Assembly: GCA_032622095.1 (NCBI GenBank)
Contig: CP136061.1
Location: 125,812,754-125,876,753, forward strand
Direction of reading: 5' to 3'
Length of the DNA: 64,000 bases
Origin: Siphonodentalium dalli
Lineage: Eukaryota; Mollusca; Scaphopoda; Gadilida; Siphonodentaliidae
The notes beneath the pieces were generated by a model. That model saw only the letters and a list, made by a program, of their open reading frames with translations. It searched no databases and had not been told where the DNA came from. Shown in pieces: positions 10,986 through 23,995 of the stretch (its first letter is position 1; each line of letters starts with the position of its first letter). The position numbers were made by a program, and so were the translations under genes.

Positions 10986-11602
10986 CATTAGACAGATACA
11001 GATACATTACAAATTATACAAATTATACAGTTACAACAACAATATCGCTAACTGATTTTCATTTAGAGTTGTGTCACTAAAAATTCGTAATTACCTGTTA
11101 CAAATCTATGAAATAATGTGATTAATGAAAACACATATACATAGAAAAGATTCATTGTTATCGAACAAATCTATCGAACAAGTTGCATATTTCTTGTTTC
11201 CGTAAAGTTGGCTGTATTTGTGTTTCAGGGTGCAACTGCTGACACATGCGAGTTCTAAAATGGCCGACAGCGTAGAAAATTAGACTCGAGACTTGGTGTG
11301 GAATCACCCTCTGCCACCCCTATAAAACTGTGATACTTGTATGTGTTATCGAATTGTCTGGGAATAGATCAAAACTAAAAGGGTTTTCCAGATTATAAAT
11401 TCTACTTCCGGTCAATAGGTGATCCGCAGCTCAACATGAGGCCACAGCCGCTGCCGTACACAGCACAAATACGACCGCTGTTTATCCAGCTATAAGGCTG
11501 ATCGTGTCATACTACTGTGCCAACGACCTTGGCCTTGATGTATAATATCAACCTCACCTCCTGCTCTCATTTGAGCATTGCTGAATGCGCTCGCGAACGG
11601 CT
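10986..11602. other. No recognisable feature
   Basis: About 600 bases of ordinary AT-rich sequence. I see no ORF with family similarity, no repeat shared with the rest of the window and no RNA gene. Confidence 0.4.
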
Positions 11603-14600
11603 CAGTATCACGCTGGTCATCCGTGTAACGAGGACCCGGATAAGTAACGACGGACGCGACTTCCTTGTGAAGAAATTGTCTCGGGCTGGTCAAGAAAAAC
11701 GTTGAGTAAAGGCCTTTAAAATTAATCTACCTATGTTTTAGTGTGCGTAGTGTTTTGGGACAATATAAGTCTAAATCGGTGGGTGCTAAATTGATGTCAA
11801 CGTGTCCACAATTAATGTGTAAAGAGGAAAGTTGTTGCAAAACCCTGAAATTGCACGCAAATTGACCCAAAAAATAATGTTATCACGTGCAAATCTGAAC
11901 AACTCATGACGTTGAGGTACCGCCGGGATCCCTGTCATTGAAATATAAGCAACACAACCACCGCCCAGCAACCAGTTTCCAGCAATTCGAATACTTAGCA
12001 TTATCAACGAGTAACGAGGACCCGTTATCATGTAACGTTGGACGCGCTTCAGAAATCACATTGAGTAACCGCGGACGCGAATATTCAGACAAATAATTTA
12101 TTTAGAAACATGAATGCTTTGAATGTATAAGCAATCACATGTTTATGTGTTTTACAATTATTTGTCGCATTGTTAACCATCTGTTTCGCAGCAAATTTTA
12201 AACAGACGAAACGTTGTCGTGAAACTTGGGTGCTTCATATCGCCATTACTCTGTTTCTCTTTGCACAACTAGGAGTGTATATGAATGTTTGCTATCGATA
12301 GGCACGTTGTTGGTGGATTTAGGACCCTAGCCGTCGGGGAGATAATATCACTCAAGCTAATATGGGACCCTGATGCAAATTACACGTGTGTGGAGATCAC
12401 TAACCCATGTCAGCAGGCATGTTGTGATACTGAAACAGTAAATTTGTTGTTGAACATTTCAGGCCTTATTAAATGTGTGCCGATATGAACTGATGCATGT
12501 TATTTGCAGGATACCAACCACAGGGTCGTGAATAAAAAAAAACATTTGTATCGACTATCAAGTCCAGAAAACAGAACGGCAGATTATAAAGAATTCCCTC
12601 CACCGAACATAGACCGAACTGTTCAATCGGGTTATGCCATGAGACCCCCGGCTATCAATACAGTTCGTCCGGAGGTGGACCTGATAAATAAACGCTACAA
12701 TCCAGAGAAGTCGGGAGTGGGCAGTAATAGTTCACAGTCCGACGACAGGTATACACACCACTCCCGGGGCAAAATATGTTATCAAAACTGACAGTCAGTA
12801 GCGATGAGGAAAACTCGGAGGCCCCTATATCACATGGTGACATCCAGTCAGCCATCCCCGGAAAGATGTATCGGCCATCCCCTCAACTGGGACAAATGAC
12901 TTGTCCATATATGCTCAGGAAAGAGTAAAATTGATTGCTGAAGTGCGAAAGACCAGGGGTGATGAGATGGGGTACGACCAAAAGATCCTTATATAAAACC
13001 CCGGATTGACTCACTGGATAGACACGGGGCCCCACGGCCATACATCAGACCGGTTGTGAGTAATGATGACCATTACTCGGGACAGACCTTTGCTAATTAT
13101 GACCACGGCCAATACGCATCGGAAACCCAAACGACAAAATATGACTACAGCCACTCAAATAATAATCATAGGGCCAGTAAAATGAAATGAATAATAAAGT
13201 GGCAGAGCTGGAACAACGATTTGGGTTGTTGGAGAGTTTAAGCAGATTAAACAAACCAAGGGCTAATGCATGCGAGTGACCATTATAGTGAAGGGTTTCC
13301 AGAAGGGGACCAAAGCCCAATATGAGCCGCCAAACAGTAATTACCACAGTAGTGATGATAACCACCAATGGACAGGGGACCAGTCGGCTTATCAGGTGAT
13401 GATAGTAACTACCATCACACCACGGCTAATCTGGACAGTCAATTGGCTGACCTCGAACAGCGATTTGGGTTGTTTAAAGATTTAATGCTATTAAGCAAAC
13501 CAAGATCGAGCGATGGTGGCTATCATAGGACCATTATACTCACGAATTCATCACTCGACCGGAAGCGTTTATGACAAGTTCCACACGACATTGGCTTGTC
13601 TTTTATATGCGAAAGTGAATGTTGCCGTAATGATTGCAGGTTTATATATTTATTCCAACTTCGTGGCATTGCCAGCACCATACAGAAGGCGGGATCACTG
13701 GGGAAGCTAGGCTGTCATCGACTTCCAGGAATTCGCCTTCAATAGGCACTAATATTTCTCCGTCTGCAAATGAAAAATAGGAATTTATAAATAACAAGAC
13801 GCGCCGTCTCATTCATGGCTAATTGTTTATATATATGGGGGGTGCAAATGTAATTTTGAGAGCCTTTAGGAATGTTTGGTTTGGTTCAAGGGGATACAGT
13901 TGGAAAAATCCATGTCGACATGCATCACCCGCGCCAACGGAGACGGGACACGCCCCGGTGTGTTATAGTATTTTCCCATTATGTTGTGCAAAAAAAATCT
14001 GATTATTAATTGGACATATCCTAAATTCCTAAATATTTTACCTTTATTGTTTTTCAAAAATGACCATATATGCCCATGACATATCATGTGAAGCCACAGT
14101 GAAGGTAAATATTTCTGAGGGGAAAAAACGCGTCCGTCGTTACAAATTTTCGCGTCCAGTTACTTTCCCACAGAAAATTCAACGGGTCCTCGTTACTACC
14201 AAAGTTGTTGGAAACGCGAATAAAAGTCCATTTTACTTGCATCTATAGCAATCCTGAATTTTCTACGGTATGTTATATATGTGAACGGTACACACATCAT
14301 CCGGCACGACAACATGTATTAGGGAGGAGGTTTCGTATTTATGAATTTTCATTAGTTATTTGAACATATTTTCTTCGATAAATCGAAACCTCATAGTTTA
14401 GTGTCACACATGATGCTAAAATATCTAATCCAGCATGACATAACAAGTTGTAATTGGAGAACCAACTATTGTTAACAATAATACTAGAACAAAATCGTCT
14501 GCTGAAACCGACAAGGTATTATAATAACGATATGTGTGTACCTACCTGAACTCATCGCTCGTGGAAAGCATGAGGAACTAGTAGCGTCCGTCGTTACTTA

Positions 14601-14637
14601 TCCGGGTCATCGTTGCACGGATGACCAGCGTGAGTAT
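11603..14637. mobile_element. ~3-kb element with inverted ends and GTAACG..GGACGCG subterminal repeats
   Basis: 11603-11660 is matched inverted at 14581-14637: both hold cacgctggtcatccgtg, then a gacccggataagtaac block and gacggacgc. A second inverted pair lies inside, at about 12008-12085 and 14128-14205 (shared agtaacgaggacccgtt). The word GTAACG followed by GGACGCG or GGACCCG occurs at least eight times near the two ends and is rare between them. This is typical of transposase-binding subterminal repeats. No clear target duplication was found. The interior holds a decayed ORF. Confidence 0.65.
12504..13710 (+). pseudogene. Decayed ORF inside the GTAACG element, unknown family, repeated LEQRFGL module
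   Basis: I do not recognise this protein. Open stretches lie at 12504-12791 (PPPNIDRTVQSGYAMRPP), 12990-13188 (Asn/Tyr/Asp/His-rich, for example YDYSHSNNNH) and 13470-13710, in different frames. Two segments are related to each other: about 13198-13262 gives AELEQRFGLLESL, and about 13441-13505 gives ADLEQRFGLFKDL, each followed by a KPR. The ancestral protein therefore had tandem ~80-residue modules. A possible acceptor (tatttgcag) precedes 12511. Frames change at least three times, so the gene is dead. It may be the element's own gene or a captured host gene. Confidence 0.4.
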
Positions 14638-15162
14638 AGAGCTATATATTAATAGCGACGATAGCAACAGCTTCAGTTGAAATAAAAATGCTCAGCATTC
14701 GTATTCGTTTCATCTAATTTATTTTTGAATATAGAATGCCACGGTTGTCATCCAAAGACAAAAAGTTTATAGGCTACTGATTAACTAGTATTGAGTTAAC
14801 TTGATATTAATTATTGAAATAAATATTGAAGTTGGAAGATGTTGGCATATTTTTTTTTATTTGCATGATAAAGAACGAAATATCTTTCTATCAATTTTCT
14901 TTGTGGAATATACACCTATTTCGTGCTATTTTTTTTTATAGTAAATCTCGTCATATTTACTTAAAGAGCTACCCAGTAGGCCTACTAGCTAGCATATATA
15001 TGTATGTGTATGCCACCATCAACAATGATATCTGCAATAAAGAGCGTTTACTGTTGTATAATTACTTTGTGAATCATAAGCCTTTTTGGTTATTTTATTC
15101 CGATAGGCCTATATTTAGCTTTATTTAATAATGCATTTAAAAGTAATTAATAAACTAGAGTG
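14638..15162. other. AT-rich sequence without gene
   Basis: AT-rich sequence with poly-T runs and taggccta words. The 100-codon open frame at 14826-15128 is hydrophobic, biased by AT content and resembles nothing I know. One caataaagagcg motif lies at about 15043. Confidence 0.4.
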
Positions 15163-15317
15163 CATTGAATAAAGAGCTGCCATTCTCTAACTGATTAAAT
15201 TACATATGATATCACCAGCCCTTTTATTTATTATAGTGATAGGCTTTAAAGAAATATACGGGCTGGCGATATCATGTAATTCAATCAGTTAGATAATTAA
15301 CGCTCTTTATTCAATGG
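15163..15317. mobile_element. 155-bp foldback MITE
   Basis: The left arm, 15163-15221 (cattgaataaagagctgcc onward), is inverted at 15260-15317 (ending cgctctttattcaatgg), with about 55 paired bases and a ~38-base loop. It carries the aataaagagc word at both tips. Confidence 0.75.
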
Positions 15318-16365
15318 CCTACCTAAAATAAAGAGCGTGAAGTCAGTGGGACAAATACATGTAAGTAAGTGCGTGTTATGTAAACTAAACAACTGATTGC
15401 TACAATAAAGGGCTTTCAAGGCTGGACAAAAACACACTCACCAATGATTACATTAATTTGGTTTATTATATAACTATATAAATACAGAGTTTTTTTTTTT
15501 TTTAGAATTTTCTATTCTCTAGCTAGCGTCAAAATAAGAGCGTAATATTAGCCTTCACATGGTTCCCTATCTACATGGTTCACTGTCCTAGTTCAACACC
15601 AATTAACAGTTCAAAACTACACGACAAGTATGATGTTCAATTGCGCTATATAATCTAATTGATTTTCTGAAATGTGTAACACTGATCAGTGTGACTTTAA
15701 TATACAAATAGAAAGCAGATTATAATGTATTGTTTCATCAAACTGCATCTTACTACAAGTTCCCCCGCCATGGAACAAAACGCTCTTAATTATAAGTGTC
15801 GGTTGTGTACCACTGAGTCTAATTTTGAATACACGTAGGCCTACGCTCTTTAAAATATTTTGATTCTATTGCATTAGCACAACATACACGTCGCATATTA
15901 TATTTAATGTTTGCAAGCAGTTTTACCAAATATACCTTCATATACCATGCTTCAAACGGACAAACATTGAAAACATACAGATCAGTGATAGACGGACTTT
16001 CGATCTTTCGATCATCATACCGTACCAAGGGGAGAAACTCTATATTGCATGTTTGAAAGTTGGCACAGTAGTGCGGTTGGCGTAGATCGTCACAGACTGA
16101 GGTAATACTCTTAGAGTTCGTACGCACTTCGTACCGTAACACGATGACGTCATCACACTTCCGTATAAAGTGATAAGAGTTCGCACATTTTGAAATCAAC
16201 TCGATTCGCATTGAATTTGCATTCACATACGGAAATCATCATCCGGGAAATGTGCAATATATTCCGTGAATTGGAAATTAATCACAACAAATTTGGGGAC
16301 ATTAGCTTCATTTATCGTTATTTTTCTGGAAACGACATTGGTAATCAAAATTAGGCGTTGATTAA
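15318..16365. other. Non-coding stretch with a cluster of AATAAAGAGCG motifs
   Basis: No gene is seen. Versions of ataaagagcg / cgctcttta occur near 15332, 15406, 15533, 15780 and 15844. Near 16060-16150 there is similarity to 26880-26940 and 34440-34560 (cgtagatcgtca, gaggtaatact), so part of a dispersed repeat lies here. Confidence 0.4.
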
Positions 16366-17160
16366 GGGGGGGGGAATACTGCGGGACACAACGTACCGGG
16401 TGTGGGGGGGGGGGGGTACATAGGCGTAAAAAATTTACACGTAAATTTTTTCCTTATTCATTTAGTTGGGGTTGTCGGAAAAAATTTGCATGTAATTTTT
16501 TTCCAAATATGTATTTTCAGACTCACAACTTCAATTTTCTCTCATTTTATAGAATATGGATTAACCTTAATATCCAAATCATATATACATGAGTAGTACA
16601 ATCCACCTAAAAAAAATTTGGATAACCACTGTCTTGGTTTACATGTGATATTGACCCCATTAACCCTCTTAATAATGCCGACTATGTCAGTGTCTACCAG
16701 TCGAATGCAGAATTCTACCCTGCGATCGCTTATCTGGCAAATTTTTACTGCAGAACTATCCCATGTATTAAACAATTTCTCCTCCAATGGTATCAGAAAA
16801 CAGTTATATGCTGGTATCTCACTCATCTCATTTGCATCTTTTTCAAAGTCGAGGTAATGACTAGTTGTCATTTTTTAAAGTGCATACAAAGCGTTGCGAT
16901 CACCAATATACACGCCTGTACATGTCATGACATCACGGGGTACAAATCTGCGTTCTACTGGTAGACAATGACCATTTTAGTCATAATAATCTAAACTAAG
17001 TTAACAAGCACCTTCTCGTGAATTGTATGCTCCGTTGTTTTTTTCGGTTTCCGGTCAAACGTTTGCTGTTTTGGGGGGGGGGGGGGGGGTACCCAAACCG
17101 AAGAAAACAGTTTTTTTCCACCCTGTGTCTGCAGTTTTTTTCCGGCCCCCCCCCCCCCTT
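16366..17160. mobile_element. hAT-like G-run element, copy 1
   Basis: The left end is a G run followed by aatactgcgggacacaacg and another G run. The right end is cctgtgtctgcagttttttt ccgg plus a C run, which is the inverse of the left end of copy 2. The two copies align over the whole interior with small indels. No target duplication is evident in this copy. Confidence 0.65.
16542..16871 (-). CDS. Small ORF of unknown function inside hAT-like element, copy 1
   Basis: The minus-strand frame begins MTTSHYLDFEKDANEMSEIP, continues with PLEEKLFNTWDSSAVKICQI and VEFCIRLVDTDIVGII, and reaches ITCKPRQW. The same 82-residue stretch is open in copy 2 at 42686-42934. Beyond PRQW the two copies differ because of a ~33-base insertion. 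The composition looks protein-like rather than random, but the differences I can read between copies are mostly amino-acid-changing, so current constraint is doubtful. It could be a first exon (a GTTATC donor follows PRQW) captured by the element. I recognise no family. Confidence 0.35.
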   Translation of the reverse strand: MTTSHYLDFEKDANEMSEIPAYNCFLIPLEEKLFNTWDSSAVKICQISDRRVEFCIRLVDTDIVGIIKRVNGVNITCKPRQWLSKFFLGGLYYSCIYDLDIKVNPYSIK

Positions 17161-18540
17161 GAAATTGATTGAATCGAAGTACCGTATCATATGATTTCAA
17201 AACTGTTGTTTTATTTTGAACTTGAAGTGGTGACATTGAGATCATTGACACTTTGATGTTGAAAAGGAAACGTTGTGATAAATAGACACTAGGTCGATTG
17301 CGTGTATTACGGACAGTAGTAACATGTATAATATAGAACACAAATATCATAATTCAGAATTTAAGTAAATGACTTAAGTTAATGAGTAGGAGGAATGGGC
17401 CAGAAAATATGTGACATTGTTTGGTAGGGGGCAAGTCTTGTAAATCAATCAGTCAATCACTCAATGTGACTGCCAAATCAATATTTTTTACAAGCAAAAG
17501 TTTGAGTATTATCTGAGTAGTTTGTAACAATAACAGTTCAAAACTTCAAGTTATACATGGGACTTGATGACAGGCCTGCCAGTCAATTACACCCCCCCAG
17601 CCATTGTGGCCAAAATTTTCAACAGTTTAATAGAAACAGAATTCTCGAATTCATATTGAAGTTCAGTGAAGTCATTGCATTCAGTAGGCCTATGATTTAC
17701 TCTTGTGATCCAAATAAACATAGGGCTGAATAGTAGTATACAGGGGGGATTTCCTCAAAATTAAATAATAGTAATGGCTGAGGCAGGCTGAGGGGTGAAA
17801 TAGTGCTCTGACATCAAGGTAATTTTTCCAACATATTCTTTGTTTAGTACAATAAGAACCAAGAAAAGCTATGTTAGCTCGTATCTGATTGTTAATAATA
17901 ACTTTGCATCACATTGAGGTGGTTTTTATATGAAAAACAGTCATTTAGAATTAAATAAAAAAAATTATAAGTTGAAAAGCATGCTTTTTTTTAGCTGCAA
18001 GCAAAATAAATGCTTCACTTGAGATTAGGCCTCAAAGAAAATGGGATAGTGTCCTTAAATCATGTAATAAATTACTAATAATTTGAGATAAACTTACCCT
18101 TTATGCAATAAAAATACCTCAAATGTCCAATCCTTTAGTGTATCGGTATATTATAGGCAATTAGGCATAATTAACATATACCCCCTCCAAATAAATAAAA
18201 AGTACTGTTTTGGCTTTTTAATATTTATTATCATATTATAATAAAGCGCAATTGAGCTTAACAATTGCGCTTAAGCGCAAATACCACATATTGTCCTTTT
18301 AAAGCACAAATAGGGCATTTATGCTTAAGCGCAATTAATTGCACTTAATAAGAGTAATTGAAACTACTATCTAACCTACCCCTAAACTATTGGCATGACC
18401 TGGTGTATCACTTAGCAACACAAGAGGAGAATTGGGCTAATTATAACCTGTTTTAATTAGCCTGAGTTTTCAACAGTCAACTGTGAGAATTTGTACAACA
18501 ATGATAATCCCTAATTACATATCAGAATATCTATATCGAA
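17161..18540. other. Non-coding stretch; fragment with AATAAACATAG/TACAGGGGGG motif
   Basis: No gene is seen. At 17709-17760 a piece resembles the AATAAACGTGCA/AGGGGGG ends of the 6.5-kb element (aaataaacatagggctgaat, tacaggggggatttcc). At 18240-18355 a set of short palindromes built from ttaagcgcaatt occurs. Confidence 0.4.
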
Positions 18541-18544
18541 AGAA

Positions 18545-19015
18545 TTGATGTCTCGGAGTCAGTCTCCTTCCCGGAACTCTAGTATTTTTTATATAATTTT
18601 TTTTAAGTATTTTTGCACGGATTTGGGCCACTATGGTTATATAGCATGTATGTGGTGTCACTTCATGAGGGCTTGCTTACCACATATGGTTTACTTATTG
18701 ACTTAAATCAGGGGAAAAACCCTATTTTCATATTATCAGCATCCCTGTTCAAACATTGATGTCTCATTCCTGGAGCTTTTGTGTCTCTGTCCTCGAGTTA
18801 GTAGTAGTAGTAGTGTTTTTTTTATTAAATCAGCATCTCTTGCACATCTCAATAGTATTTCTATGATCATATAGCGTGAATGTGGTGTCACTGAGGGTTT
18901 GTTTCCCACATATGGTGTATCACAGATTTGGGCCATAACTATGGTCATATACAATAGCATGCATGTGGTGTCACTGCACGAGGGCTTGCTTACCTCATAT
19001 GGTTTACTTATTGAC
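18545..19015 (+). repeat. Imperfect tandem duplication hosting the TTAA element
   Basis: About 18545-18720 recurs at 18757-19015 (gatgtctc.., gtggtgtcact.., gagggcttgcttacc, tatggtttacttattgactt), with a third partial unit at 18850-18910. The first unit is uninterrupted across gacttaaatcagggg. The second is cut at gacttaa and resumes at 26215. The first unit therefore shows the empty site for the 19020-26214 insertion. Confidence 0.7.
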
Positions 19016-19394
19016 TTAAAGGCACGTGAGGCCTTAGTTGTCGAAAATATTCATATTTGTTCAATCACCGTAAACAGAAAAACATTAAAACGCATACAGT
19101 TTCGTTCATATATACCATGACCATCGCGTAAACAGCATGTTATCATAAAGATTTACTATATTTTACATAAGCAAGAGCCTGATTGTGTTACAGAAGACAG
19201 CACAATGCTGCTGGCTAATCACACACAAATGGCATAAACGCTCTTTATTCGTTCCATATCAGGAATTCAACAACAAAGAACGCTCTTTATGTTACCATCA
19301 TAATATAAACAAACACCAGAAAAGTAACTTTTTATGCTTTTGTTTACATAACAATGGTCAAAGATATGACAATAACATACTGCCCATATAAAAA

Positions 19395-20045
19395 TGTACC
19401 AAGGTATTTACCAAAGTAAATTTTACCATGGTATTTGTACCACGGTCAATTGATCACGTCGGTAAATTTTACCAAGGTAAATTTTAGTGCTTTAGAATTT
19501 ACCAAGGTATTTACCGAGGTAAATTTTACCATGGTTTTTTACCCTGGTCAATTGATCACGTCGGTAAATTTTACCAAGGTGAAAAAATCACGGTAAAACT
19601 TTACCATGGTGAAAATACCATGGTAAAAGAACCTCGGTAAATTGTTTGAATACTACTGTATTTTTACCACGGTGAATTTAGCATGATAAATTTTACCAAG
19701 ATGTTCTACCAAGGTATTTGACCTTGGTAGAACACCTCAGTAAAATTTACCACGCTATATTCACTGTGGCAAAATACTGAGGTATTTCAACAGTTTACCC
19801 AGGTTCTTTAACCGTGGTATTTTCTGGAGTACCTAGTAAAAAAGTTGAATATATCAAGGTATACATGTATTACCAGAGTTTACATGTATATGTGAATCTA
19901 GAATGGTAAAAATCCACCAAGGAAATTTGACGCAGTATCGATTTACCAATGAATAAGTACTAGGGTACCGGTACATGTCAGTTGAAAGTACCATGATAAT
20001 TAATAGGTAAAATGGTAAATAAATATTGGAATCTACCCTGGTAGA
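19395..20045. repeat. Left subterminal array of TTACCNNGGTAA palindromes
   Basis: Dozens of half or full palindromes of the form ttaccaaggtaa, ttaccatggta or ttaccgaggtaa are spaced about 10-40 bases apart. Longer near-repeats include caattgatcacgtcggtaaa, which occurs twice (about 19446 and 19550). The array fades towards 20045. Confidence 0.85.
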
Positions 20046-20688
20046 TACGTACATCGATCATTTAATTTAATTGAACCCATATACACACATCTATAATATC
20101 TAGTACTGGTACTAAGCATCTGTGATGTAATATTGCTCGCCAGTTTTGGGGGAATTGATCAATGATGTTAGAACTTTGCCTATAATGATTTCTAGTTGCG
20201 ATGGACCAAAGTTCTAATGGTATTCATTTGGGGTAAACGTATCGAAGTGACAGCGATGTGTTTAAAATAATGAGATGTTTAATTGTATGAAGGTATATAA
20301 GATGGTAACAATATCACCGTCAATGTCTTTTAGTGTCTCCATGATGGAACTGTGATGTTAGAAATACGTCCACAACTCCACATCCGACCGTGATCGATAG
20401 CCGAGTTCTAATGTTATTGTTCTCCTGGTCAGCCGACCGCGTCACAGTTCACACACATTGCGTGCTGAGTAGAACTCCGTGAGCAGTCCGCTTTGTCCAC
20501 TCTAGTCACAACACTGGGTCACGAATTACGGCATACTGACACACTGTAGCTGTTCTGTTTACATTGACGCAGTTGGTCTCTGTTCGTACAGACATGAAAG
20601 TTAACATAAGCCAAGTTCTCCAAAACCGACATTCACCACAATGATATAAATTAGTATAATTGAGAAATTTTTGTTTAATATTCTAATT
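20046..20688. other. Non-coding inner part of the 6.7-kb element
   Basis: Ordinary complexity with no gene seen. It includes two related stretches with gatgttagaa..ttctaatg near 20163-20223 and 20350-20413. Confidence 0.4.
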
Positions 20689-20925
20689 CTAGTTCATGTC
20701 GATTATTCCCCGCTCATCGTCACTGGCTTGAAGTTGTTCAAGTTCGATTTGGACTGATTCATTTCCATCGTTAGCAAATCCGTCGTCTTGAAATATCACA
20801 TTATCACCAATCTCCAAACATACTTCCTCTGAGTCGATATATTCTTCAACTTGAAGCTCATGGGCAATTCCACGACGGAGAATGAAATTTGTGAAAAAAT
20901 TAAATCTTGAATATTGACTAAACAC
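20689..20925 (-). pseudogene. Acidic ORF remnant, probable downstream exon of the 6.7-kb element's gene
   Basis: Minus-strand frame with RRGIAHELQVEEYIDSEEVC, then an Asp/Glu-rich tail (DDGFANDGNES, QASDDERGIIDMN). I do not recognise a domain. It lies on the same strand as the ORF at 23994-24371 and has a similar acidic style, so it may be a later exon of the same gene. The intervening 3 kb has no coding sign. A 12-base word (gggcaattccac) is present here and, in opposite orientation, at the end of the other ORF. Confidence 0.35.
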
Positions 20926-21214
20926 TTTGAAAATCTGATAGTTATGGTATTCAAGTTATTGAAAACAGTTTTTCTCACTCTCATATTCATCAATTTAGTG
21001 CTGAAAGCTTATGCCATTGTTAACCCACATGTGCTACTAAATTTTTAGCTAAAAGTGGCTTGTAAGTAATTGAGCAAATAGTAACAATTATTTAAGATTG
21101 ACCTGTAGTATTTCAGTATTTAAATAGGTCGATGCACGCTATAACACATCTTGGGTTTATATTTCTGTGACTGATGTCCATTTGGGGAAAAATATTTTTC
21201 AGAAATCTACATAC

Positions 21215-23995
21215 TATATGTAATGTCAGTCACGAAAATACTACCTTTTTTTGTATAAAACAATATTGCATGACAATATAACAACCATATCTTAGAGACG
21301 CTCAATATACCTGAGCCTCAATGTCTGTGTTCAAAATAAGCACCATTCGATGTCTAAGTTGACCGCTAGCAAGAGTTGAAATATGTAATGTCAGTCACGC
21401 GTAATGTCAGTCACGACATGTAATGTCAGTCACGTTTTGCAATTTGTTCCTATTCTGGTAGATGAAATAAAAATATTGTAAGAAAACATACTACATGTTT
21501 TAATTGGATTTGTAAACATATGCAGTTCCATATAAGTGCATCTACTACTAGTAATTTTGAATATTGTTCTCGTGATGTACATGTATGTGAGCATTGAATT
21601 TACGGTATGTGTAGCGGTATTTAATATAGTAAGAAATGCTTCAGAACATAGATGGCGAGTGAGTAAGTCGTACACGTCGTACTTATCTCCTAAGATGTGT
21701 TTTTGCGATTTTAACATATGAAGTTTATGTTATGGTCAGTGCTGGCCGCTGGGAAATTCTGGAAGTGGCCTTCACATGAAGACAAGCTTATATCAACGGG
21801 AAGACATATGCAAGAAACTGAATGGCCCAGTTGTTGTTAATTCACGTGGGAATTTTGATTTCCCAGATTTCCCAGCAAATAGTTAAATGCATGGTATAGA
21901 TGATGACACAGTGCAGTTCTTTGTTCAATATTTTTTAATGCGAATGGATGTACTGTGGTATTACAGAGCTCTGATTCTTAATTGGCAGTACTATATATTC
22001 AGTGATTGGTTTAATGTTCTTATCTCCGAATAAACAAGCTATCAATAAAATTAAATGTCATGATCATTGGTACACATTGGTCTATTCTAAAAAGAAGTGT
22101 ACAAAGTCTGAGCTGCTAACCGGTATATATTTGGTGTCAATAGGCAACCGTGTCTTTTAATGCCCCAATATCTATCACAGTAACTACATATACTAACTTC
22201 TTATCACAATAGGGATGTTTATTGAGAAACTTCTAACTTCTCCCTTCAAGCATTGATAAACTTAAATTAGCTATGGATGTGGTGGAAAATATGCGACAAA
22301 TTGTTTGACGTGTAAAGTTAGAAGTTTTTCAATCTAAACTTCCCTAATATTTCCAGTAAAATCCTGCTGTTTGCATGAAAAAAAAATACTACAAATGGGG
22401 CTGCAATGATTCATCATGATGTCAATGCATCGCATCGTAAATGTCTGAAGTGATACATCACGATTTATGAAAGGCACACTTTCGAATAAAAACTCATCAA
22501 ATGCTTTCTAACAAACCTCAAGAATTCAGTTTCTCAACCTTTATTTCCAAGAATGACATCAATTTCATCAACGAGAAAGAGAAAGTTAGTAGGCAATTTA
22601 CCCTTCCTAATTGCATGAATCAGATTGGTTACCATTTGGGCAATGAGCAACTTGATCACTACAATGAGCCTGAACGAGGCTGAATTAATTCATAGATATA
22701 CATGTACCGCGGCAGTGACAACTAGCAATTGTGCATCGTGGTTCACACCCCATCGAAGCATAAACATTGGGATGTGCATTGCAACGTGAACTTCCGCATT
22801 GTTACAGCCCTAACTACAAGTGGGCTGAAAATTATCAGCTAGCTTATATATTCAGAAATTCATGTTCCCAGGTATAATAAACAGTGTGCTCAGACTTTTG
22901 TTGTGGTAATGAGTTGTTCAACTTCTACGAGAAAGTCCCAGTATTATGTTATCATATTTCGCAGAGGGGCTGCCATACAATGACGATTCTTATCCACTTA
23001 TTTATTTATTCAGCTTGTATAAAAACATAATATATCTCACTAAATACTGGTAAACAAACTGTACCAGGGAAATTTCAACATAGATTTGATGTGAAATATT
23101 CAACTGAAATTTCATATGCATTTGTTGAAAATGTTTGCCAAACTGAAAGTATAAGACAACTACGCAAATCACCTCCCATTTTCCCGGTCTCCGAACACTA
23201 TTGTCTGAAAAACTTGTGCAAAAGGTAATTGAGAATTTGTTCAAACCGTAGGCTAATGTTTTGCACAAATTTAATCAAATAATATCAGTCACAGACATTA
23301 GTCTATCCATAATATTATTTTGAAATTCCAACTATAATAATTGAAAAAGGTGTTCATATTAAATTCTTTGAATGTAAAACAACTTAAATTTGAAATCCAG
23401 TTACCATGTATCTTCAATGGATAATTTTGTGTAATGTCAGTCACGCTTACATTAGCCAATGTTATGTTCATGTGCTGTATATGGTAATAAAATATATTAA
23501 ATGCATTTAAACCCCATAAAATATGATTTTAGGGCACTAATTACTCATTTGGATCAGAAACTGTTGGAAATACTTGATATATTTCATAGCGTAATGTCAG
23601 TCACGAAATTAGTGTAATGTCAGTCACGCATAATTTGGACAGCAAAAAATATTTTATTATAGTTCTAAGCTTAAATTTTGCTATTACATTATCTTGAAAT
23701 ATCTACCATGAAAAATTAACAAATAAAAACATATGAGTTTCTGTAAATTTAAGACAAATTTAATTTGAAAACAAGTTGACAATGTGCCTTGATATTTTCA
23801 TGTAATGTCAGTCACTCTAACATTGAACGATGCCATTTTATCATCGCTTGACTAAATTCAGAATAATGCACATTTTTGGGTGCACCCTGGCACAAGCCAA
23901 CATCACACATAGAAATAAGATTATATATTTATACATGTTGCTGGTAACACCACAATGAATCTGGAAAAAGTTCTTTGAATGTAATGTCAGTCACG
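21215..23995 (+). repeat. Nine dispersed TAATGTCAGTCACG motifs
   Basis: The word taatgtcagtcac(g) occurs near 21219, 21387, 21402, 21421, 23432, 23592, 23614, 23802 and 23981, always on the plus strand. The copies cluster in two groups about 2 kb apart. The surrounding sequence is not repeated, so these are not a tandem satellite. A protein- or RNA-binding site array is one reading. Confidence 0.8.
22501..23000. other. No recognisable feature between motif clusters
   Basis: The 60-codon open frame at 22501-22683 (LSNKPQEFSFSTFISKND) has no known relative. The rest is AT-rich spacer. Confidence 0.3.

Noticed and set aside
14826-15128. 100-codon hydrophobic open frame
   Set aside because: AT-biased composition, no recognisable motif, and no supporting context.
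16991-17350. 119-codon minus-strand frame with poly-Pro
   Set aside because: It runs through G/C homopolymers at the tip of the hAT-like element.
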